The notes under the pieces are model-generated. The model ran no database searches. It was given only the letters and a program-made list of their open reading frames with translations, and had not been told where the DNA came from. Shown in pieces: positions 28,518 to 32,682 of a stretch of 32,682 nt of DNA. Both the position numbers and the translations under genes were made by a program. This stretch comes from Candidatus Nomurabacteria bacterium (GTDB lineage: Bacteria > Patescibacteriota > Minisyncoccia > Phycocordibacterales > UBA9973). The stretch spans positions 1 to 32,682 of the forward strand of contig DAIEQH010000005.1 of NCBI GenBank assembly GCA_027347985.1, given 5' to 3'. Numbering within the stretch: the first letter of the stretch is position 1; each line of letters opens with the position of its first letter.

Positions 28518-29151
28518 TTTTCCCTCTCAATAAATAAATGCCTAAATAAGAAAGAGGAGTAAGTAAAAATCCCATTGCTATTTTATAAAACCACCATGGG
28601 ATTATAATAAGCAAAATAGTTTGTATTGGATAAATGCCAATAAAAGCAATAGACATAAATACAATCGTATCAAATAATTCTGACCAGGCATTTGATAAAT
28701 TTGAACGTAACCAAAATTTCTTTTCACCTATACGCTTCTTTAGAAAGAAAAAAGATAAAACATCTTGGTATTGGCCAATAGCAAAAGCAACAAGCGAGGC
28801 TATCGCAAAACGGGCAGAAAGCCCAAAAATTTGATTATATCCTACCTGCACCCAGAGACCCTCTTTCGCCCAAGGCATGATAGTAGAAATTAAAGAATAA
28901 AATAAAAACAAAAAAATACTTACTATCCCAGCAAGAACAAAATTGTTCGCCATTTTTTTACCATAAACTTCTCCTATGACATCCGTCATACAAAAAACAA
29001 TAGGGAAAGAAAAAACAGCCACTGAAAGATGAGTACCAAAAAGAAAAGGCATCAATTTTATTCCTAAAGTATTCGCAGCAAAAAGAGAACTTATATAAAG
29101 CGTTAGACAAATAAGAATTTTTTTGTAATCCAATTCTCCAAGTTGTTGCAT
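28501..29151 (-). CDS. VUT/YhhQ-family vitamin uptake or queuosine-precursor transporter
   Basis: 216 residues from the ATG at 29151 (a TTG one codon upstream is possible). About six hydrophobic segments are seen. The family signature FCMTDVIGEVYGKKMA lies near residue 55, and SELFDTIVFMSIAF near 158 is also typical of DUF165/YhhQ proteins. These take up 7-deazapurine precursors of queuosine, and possibly other vitamins. It starts 4 bases after the rplK stop, in the place usually held by rplA, and heads a coupled group with the reductase and ligase genes. Confidence 0.88.
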   Translation of the reverse strand: MQQLGELDYKKILICLTLYISSLFAANTLGIKLMPFLFGTHLSVAVFSFPIVFCMTDVIGEVYGKKMANNFVLAGIVSIFLFLFYSLISTIMPWAKEGLWVQVGYNQIFGLSARFAIASLVAFAIGQYQDVLSFFFLKKRIGEKKFWLRSNLSNAWSELFDTIVFMSIAFIGIYPIQTILLIIIPWWFYKIAMGFLLTPLSYLGIYLLRGKNEVKD

Positions 29152-29155
29152 CAAA

Positions 29156-29578
29156 TTATATTACGTCTATACCCATTGAGCGAGCGGAGCCGGCAATGAT
29201 TTTGATTGCGCCTTCGTCATCTTTTGCATTCAAATCTGCCATTTTCTTTTTTGCTATCTCTAATGCTTGAGCTTTGGTAATTTTACCTACCTTACTGGTA
29301 GCGTTCTTGCCCGAGCCTTTTTCTACGCCAGCAGCTTTCAAAATAAGGCCTGTAGCTGGAGGAGTCTTCACAACGAAATCATAACTTCTGTCTTCGTAAA
29401 CTGTAATATTTACAGAAACTTTATCTCCTGCCATTTTAGCTGTCGCAGCATTAAACTTGGTAACGAAATCGCCAATGTTTATACCAGCCTGACCCAATGC
29501 AGGTCCTAATGGTGGAGCTGGAGTTGCTTTTGCAGCTTGTATTTGTAATTTTATTTTTTTTGTTATTTTTTTTGCCAT
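29156..29578 (-). CDS. rplK: 50S ribosomal protein uL11
   Basis: 140 residues, the usual length. [22 protein letters not shown] near residue 8 and [16 protein letters not shown] are diagnostic. [19 protein letters not shown] near 73 and [11 protein letters not shown] at the end are conserved. It forms the GTPase-associated centre. It follows nusG. rplA (uL1), normally next, is missing here, replaced by the transporter gene. Confidence 0.97.
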   Translation of the reverse strand: MAKKITKKIKLQIQAAKATPAPPLGPALGQAGINIGDFVTKFNAATAKMAGDKVSVNITVYEDRSYDFVVKTPPATGLILKAAGVEKGSGKNATSKVGKITKAQALEIAKKKMADLNAKDDEGAIKIIAGSARSMGIDVI

Positions 29579-29616
29579 ATATATTTTGTGATGTTAAGTA
29601 CGTAGTTTAGATTACC

Positions 29617-30162
29617 TTAAGTCTTCTTAACTTGCAAGAAATCGAGTTCGACTGGAGTCTCACGACCGAACATTGAGACCAACACTTTCACCTTCCCTCT
29701 TTCGTTGTCTACTGAATTTACTTTACCTTCAAGGTCTTTAAACGGACCATCGACGATTCTGACTGTCTCGTCTATCGCAAGATCAATATTGTGTTTGACG
29801 GTACCTGTATCCATTTTCTTAAACAAATATTCAACTTCATCATTTCGGAGAGGTACAGGGTTTACTCCCGCACCAACGAATCCTGTGACACGTGGAGTAT
29901 TGCGAACAACATACCAAGAATCATCTGTGACAATCATGTCTACGAGTACATAGCCTGGATAAATCTTTTCTTCTACTTCTACACGCTTACCTCCTTTTAT
30001 TTTTATCTTCTTTTCAATCGGTACTATAACATTAAAAATCTTATCATTCATGCCTAGAGAATCTATGCGCTGCTTCAAATTACGAAGCACGACATTTTCA
30101 TATCCAGCATAAGTGTGAATAGCATACCAATTTCTTGATCCTTCTGTTTCTTGTTTTGACAT
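29617..30162 (-). CDS. nusG: Transcription termination/antitermination factor NusG
   Basis: 181 residues. The NGN domain opens with RNWYAIHTYAGYENVVLRNL near residue 9. It contains KIYPGYVLVDMIVTDDSWYVVRNTPRVTGFVG, the RNA-polymerase-binding part, and ends at PLRNDEVEYLF. The C-terminal KOW domain has GDETVRIVDGPFKDLEG-like sequence near 126. It couples RNA polymerase with the ribosome. It follows secE by 6 bases. Confidence 0.97.
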   Translation of the reverse strand: MSKQETEGSRNWYAIHTYAGYENVVLRNLKQRIDSLGMNDKIFNVIVPIEKKIKIKGGKRVEVEEKIYPGYVLVDMIVTDDSWYVVRNTPRVTGFVGAGVNPVPLRNDEVEYLFKKMDTGTVKHNIDLAIDETVRIVDGPFKDLEGKVNSVDNERGKVKVLVSMFGRETPVELDFLQVKKT

Positions 30163-30168
30163 AAAATT

Positions 30169-30354
30169 TTAAAGAGAAATTACTTTTTGCAAACCTTGTA
30201 AGAAGATAAAGTCAAAAATACCCAAAAGGTAAGCAATAAGCACGGACAAAATGACGACGATTAAAGTATAGTAAACAGTCTGGCGCCTATTTGGCCAAAT
30301 TACGTGCTTTAATTCTATCTTTGTTTCTTTAAAATACTCGGTAATTTTTGACAT
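30169..30354 (-). CDS. secE: Preprotein translocase subunit SecE
   Basis: 61 residues, the minimal one-helix form. FKETKIELKHVIWPNRRQTV near residue 8 is the conserved amphipathic helix. A single membrane segment (YTLIVVILSVLIAYLLGIFDF) follows. It clamps SecY. It heads secE-nusG-rplK. Its promoter (30409-30437) is followed immediately by a hairpin with U-run. Confidence 0.93.
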   Translation of the reverse strand: MSKITEYFKETKIELKHVIWPNRRQTVYYTLIVVILSVLIAYLLGIFDFIFLQGLQKVISL

Positions 30355-30386
30355 AGCTTATTTTTACTTTTCTATCCCTTATAAAA

Positions 30387-30404
30387 AAGCCCCTAGAAGG
30401 GCTT
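30387..30404 (-). promoter_or_regulatory. +1 hairpin with U-run in the secE leader
   Basis: RNA AAGCCC-6-base loop-GGGCUU followed by UUUU. It starts four bases after the -10 box. It may also terminate the SIMPL-domain gene ending at 30439. Confidence 0.7.
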
Positions 30405-30408
30405 CTTT

Positions 30409-30437
30409 ATATTACTCTTTTATTGAAGAATAGTCAA
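30409..30437 (-). promoter_or_regulatory. Promoter of the secE-nusG-rplK unit
   Basis: -35 TTGACT (30432-30437), a 17-base spacer and -10 TAATAT (30409-30414), directly after the stop of the SIMPL-domain gene. Confidence 0.7.
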
Positions 30438-30438
30438 A

Positions 30439-31269
30439 CTACCTTATCTCATAAGTAATCGTAACATCTGAAGTTATTGTGTTCTCTCCTTTCGGTAATT
30501 GAGCAGGAGCAGGTGCGCTGGAAGCGCTATCCATCATCGCTGATTTAGCAGAATACATCACAGGATAATTTCCTCCTTCATTAAAGGAAGTAATCTTACC
30601 TAAATGAACACCTAAATCTTTTGCCAACAATTCTGCTTTTGCCTTAGCATCATCGATGGCTTTCTTTCTAGCCTCTGCCTTCAAGCCATCTTCATTGTCT
30701 ATCGCAAAATTAGGGCCACTTAAATTGGAGACCCCGAGTGTTCCAAGTGCTTGCATTATTTTACCGACATCATCAGTATTTCTAACTTTCACGGTTATAC
30801 TTTCGCTTGCGGTGTAGCCAGTAATGACTTGTTTATTTGGAGGACAGTAATATGGAGAAGAAGGACTTACAGTGACTCCTGCATAACCCATACCCATAGG
30901 AACTGGAGGGCAAGCTGCTTGCTTATATTCATACTTTGGATAAAAAGAAGCATCAGCTGTTTTAATATCTTTTTCTAAAACATTATTTGCTTTCAAAGAG
31001 TCCAATGAACTTTTTTCAACAGTTGCGACGAGTGCTTGAGCTTCTTTCACTGTTTTTGCATCTTTACTGATAGTGAAATAAACATTTGCAATATCAGGCA
31101 CGGCTGTTACTTCCCCATGTCCAGAAAAACTTATCGTATTTTCTGGTTTATTGCTTTCAATGCGAATAGATTCAGTTAAAAGACCAACTGCAACAGCAAC
31201 TAAAAAAGCAAGGAGAACAATTTTTAAAGCTATGTATAATCTTCCTTTTTTCTCTGATGATATTTCCAT
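30439..31269 (-). CDS. SIMPL (DUF541) domain protein, membrane-anchored
   Basis: 276 residues. One N-terminal membrane segment (residues 10-32) is followed by the SIMPL core: ISFSGHGEVTAVPDIANVYF near 46 and VITGYTASESITVKVRN near 147. The ending EARKKAIDDAKAKAELLAKDLG near 197 is the usual helix. A Pro/Gly/Cys-rich insert with two Cys (near residues 119-141) looks lineage-specific and could form a disulfide outside the cell. SIMPL proteins are exported, of poorly known function. It follows the FKBP gene after 28 bases and is probably co-transcribed with it. Confidence 0.88.
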   Translation of the reverse strand: MEISSEKKGRLYIALKIVLLAFLVAVAVGLLTESIRIESNKPENTISFSGHGEVTAVPDIANVYFTISKDAKTVKEAQALVATVEKSSLDSLKANNVLEKDIKTADASFYPKYEYKQAACPPVPMGMGYAGVTVSPSSPYYCPPNKQVITGYTASESITVKVRNTDDVGKIMQALGTLGVSNLSGPNFAIDNEDGLKAEARKKAIDDAKAKAELLAKDLGVHLGKITSFNEGGNYPVMYSAKSAMMDSASSAPAPAQLPKGENTITSDVTITYEIR

Positions 31270-31297
31270 ATATTTTAGACGCTATTAGGCGTATAAG

Positions 31298-31789
31298 TTA
31301 TTTTTTAATTTGTAAAAGTTCGACTTCAAAACTAATCGTTGCATTTGGAGGTATTACTCCACCTGCACCAGTTGCTCCATAAGCAAAATCTGGAGATATT
31401 TCAAGATTTCTTTTTTCACCTACTTTCATGCCAGCGACTCCGACATCCCAACCTTTAATGACCTGCCCTGCTCCTATCGTAAAAATAAAAGGTTGAACAT
31501 GATTAAATTTAGGATCAACATTGGAATCAAAAACAGTACCATCCGCAAGTTTACCTGTGTAGTTCATAGCGACAGTATCTCCCGTCTTGGCGACATCTCC
31601 AGTCCCTTCTTTAATAATTGTGGTCTTCACTCCTTCTTGTTGTGTATTTGGCATATTTTGTTGCTCTACAGCACCAACTTGTGATGTTGCAGATTCTTCT
31701 TTTTTGTTAATAGTAATAAACACTAAAACGACAATCACTGCGATGACTATCAAAAACCAAACTAACATTTTTATTTTATCTTTAGACAT
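31298..31789 (-). CDS. FKBP-type peptidyl-prolyl isomerase, membrane-anchored
   Basis: 163 residues from the ATG at 31789. A TTG five codons upstream lies inside a dispersed repeat and is rejected. A membrane segment at residues 7-26 is followed by a linker of about 25 residues, then the FKBP domain. Its motifs are VAMNYTGKLADGTVFDSN, PFIFTIGAGQVIKGWDVGVAGMKVGEKR and the ending YGATGAGGVIPPNATISFEVEL. It would speed Xaa-Pro isomerisation in exported proteins. It lies between murB and the SIMPL gene. Confidence 0.93.
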   Translation of the reverse strand: MSKDKIKMLVWFLIVIAVIVVLVFITINKKEESATSQVGAVEQQNMPNTQQEGVKTTIIKEGTGDVAKTGDTVAMNYTGKLADGTVFDSNVDPKFNHVQPFIFTIGAGQVIKGWDVGVAGMKVGEKRNLEISPDFAYGATGAGGVIPPNATISFEVELLQIKK

Positions 31790-31796
31790 AATAATT

Positions 31797-31826
31797 TCAG
31801 CCAAAGGCTGATCCGCCTCTGGCGGG
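31797..31826. repeat. Double-hairpin repeat, copy upstream of the FKBP gene
   Basis: TCAGCC-AAA-GGCTGA (31797-31811) and TCCGCC-TCT-GGCGGG (31812-31826). It is related to 10680-10709, with paired changes that keep both stems. It lies in the leader of the FKBP gene. Confidence 0.8.
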
Positions 31827-31852
31827 AAAAAATAAACTAATAATAAATCAAT

Positions 31853-31896
31853 TATACCTCCACACCTATTTTTTTCAAAATAGGTGTGGAGGTATA
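31853..31896. repeat. Perfect 20-bp inverted repeat between murB and the FKBP gene
   Basis: Arms of 20 bases (31853-31872 and 31877-31896) are exact reverse complements around a 4-base loop. On the minus strand no U-run follows, so it is not a standard terminator of murB. Confidence 0.9.
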
Positions 31897-31909
31897 CACC
31901 AAAACACCT

Positions 31910-32682
31910 CTATATCAAATTGACTTCTCTCTCTAAAATAAGCCCGAATTGAGAGTTGACTGAGGAAATGATTTGCTCAGATAGACTTTTTACTTCTTCA
32001 CCTGTCGCTCCACCATAATTCACCAAAACCAAAGCTTGTTTATCATGTACGCCAACATTTCCAACTTTTTTCCCCTTCCAACCACATTGTTCTATGAGCC
32101 AACCAGCAGGGACTTTAAAATTCTCTTCTTCTTCGTAATAAGGCATATTTTTATATAAGGCTAACAAATCTTTCAATTTCTGTTTACTAACAAAAACATT
32201 TTTAAAAAAACTTCCGGCATTACCAAGAACTCTTGGATCTGGCAATTTACTTTTACGAATTTCCATCACTGCATCACTTACATCTTTTGAGCTTTCAACT
32301 TTGATATTATTTTTATCTAAAAATTCTTGCAAAGCTCTATATCTCAAATGTTGATTCCGTTTTTCACTCAACTTCAAGACAATTGCTGAAATAAAATATT
32401 TTCCTTTAAATTTATTTTTAAAAACACTATCACGATAGCCAAATTCACATTCTTCTTTTAAAAAAATTTTTTTCTCTCCATTTTCTATACTATAAGCTTC
32501 CACATTCTCTAAAATATCTTTTAACTCTACTCCATAGGCTCCAATATTTTGGATGGGCGCCGCCCCCACTGTCCCTGGGATGAGCGATAAATTCTCAATA
32601 CCCCAATATCCCCGACTGACAGCAAATTCTACTAAGTTTTGCCACATTTCTCCTCCCATAGATTTTATAAAAACAAAATCTT
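31910..32682 (-). CDS. murB: UDP-N-acetylenolpyruvoylglucosamine reductase MurB, 5' end cut by window edge
   Basis: The frame stays open to the right edge, so about 257 C-terminal residues are visible and roughly the first 90, including part of the FAD domain, lie outside. The visible part has NLSLIPGTVGAAPIQNIGAYG, the YRDS segment whose Tyr/Arg contact the substrate, NAGSFFKN with the catalytic Ser, and the ending LEREVNLI with the catalytic Glu. It makes UDP-N-acetylmuramate for peptidoglycan with NADPH. An internal Met at 32659 is not the true start, because upstream sequence continues the family pattern. Confidence 0.94.
   Translation of the reverse strand, partial: DFVFIKSMGGEMWQNLVEFAVSRGYWGIENLSLIPGTVGAAPIQNIGAYGVELKDILENVEAYSIENGEKKIFLKEECEFGYRDSVFKNKFKGKYFISAIVLKLSEKRNQHLRYRALQEFLDKNNIKVESSKDVSDAVMEIRKSKLPDPRVLGNAGSFFKNVFVSKQKLKDLLALYKNMPYYEEEENFKVPAGWLIEQCGWKGKKVGNVGVHDKQALVLVNYGGATGEEVKSLSEQIISSVNSQFGLILEREVNLI

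Noticed and set aside
31270-31297. Small ACGC/GCGT hairpin between the FKBP and SIMPL genes
   Set aside because: Four base pairs with a six-base loop and no U-run; within chance for this length.
31790-31804. Upstream TTG start for the FKBP gene
   Set aside because: It would translate part of the double-hairpin repeat; the ATG at 31789 starts directly before the membrane segment.
1-32682. Recoded UGA (Gly) as in Gracilibacteria/SR1
   Set aside because: TGA ends at least two genes at sensible places, no conserved protein contains in-frame TGA, and Gly uses normal codons.

Overview
The window is AT-rich and gene-dense, and most likely comes from a Parcubacteria-type member of the Candidate Phyla Radiation (Patescibacteria). 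Four things point there. The ribosomal protein superoperon has no rpmD (uL30) between rpsE and rplO. rplK is not followed by rplA (uL1), as expected for the uL1-lacking Parcubacteria subset. UMP and CMP kinases are of the archaeal-like type. A Cys-rich zinc-ribbon/solenoid protein of a kind I recall from Parcubacteria lies at the left edge. The genetic code is standard: TGA is used as a stop (rarely) and Trp is TGG. No tRNA, rRNA, CRISPR array or intact transposon was seen, and no gene-free stretch exceeds 300 bases.

Layout, left to right. 1-2062: a truncated Cys-rich protein and a small methyltransferase-like protein. 2109-4083: pyrH-like, adk and a CMP kinase, converging on secY. 4080-20313: the str/S10/spc clusters on the minus strand. 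They read rpsL-rpsG-fusA, a 66-aa protein, tuf-rpsJ-rplC-rplD-rplW-rplB, rpsS-rplV-rpsC-rplP-rpmC-rpsQ-rplN-rplX-rplE, an 83-aa protein of unknown function, then rpsN-rpsH-rplF-rplR-rpsE-rplO-secY. Promoters and terminators break this into at least five transcription units. 20411-22659: a site-2 protease, rpmB and a DEAD-box helicase. 22771-26039: a thymidylate/deoxynucleotide module of thyA-folA facing a P-loop kinase, dCMP deaminase and an HD-domain nucleotidase-like protein. 26166-30354: secE-nusG-rplK continuing with almost no gap into a VUT-family transporter, a RibD_C/DHFR-like reductase, a CofE-like gamma-glutamyl ligase and, after a gap, a cyanophycin-synthetase-like ATP-grasp ligase. 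30439-32682: a SIMPL-domain protein, a membrane-anchored FKBP and the 3' part of murB.

The main signals beyond ordinary annotation concern expression. Four translation operons (rpsL, tuf, rpsS, secE) start with a promoter whose predicted +1 falls at or within a few bases of the base of a terminator-like hairpin plus U-run. Several nucleotide-metabolism genes (adk, thyA, dCMP deaminase) have a -10 box only 6-8 bases before the ATG, so they look leaderless. Internal ribosomal-protein genes have AT-rich upstream sequence with no Shine-Dalgarno motif, whereas accessory genes do have one. Several families of short palindromic repeats fill the gaps between cistrons, and one of them encodes the C-terminus of ribosomal protein uS3.

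All of this is read by eye. Family assignments rest on recognised motifs, and promoter and hairpin calls rest on consensus and base pairing, not on a computation.
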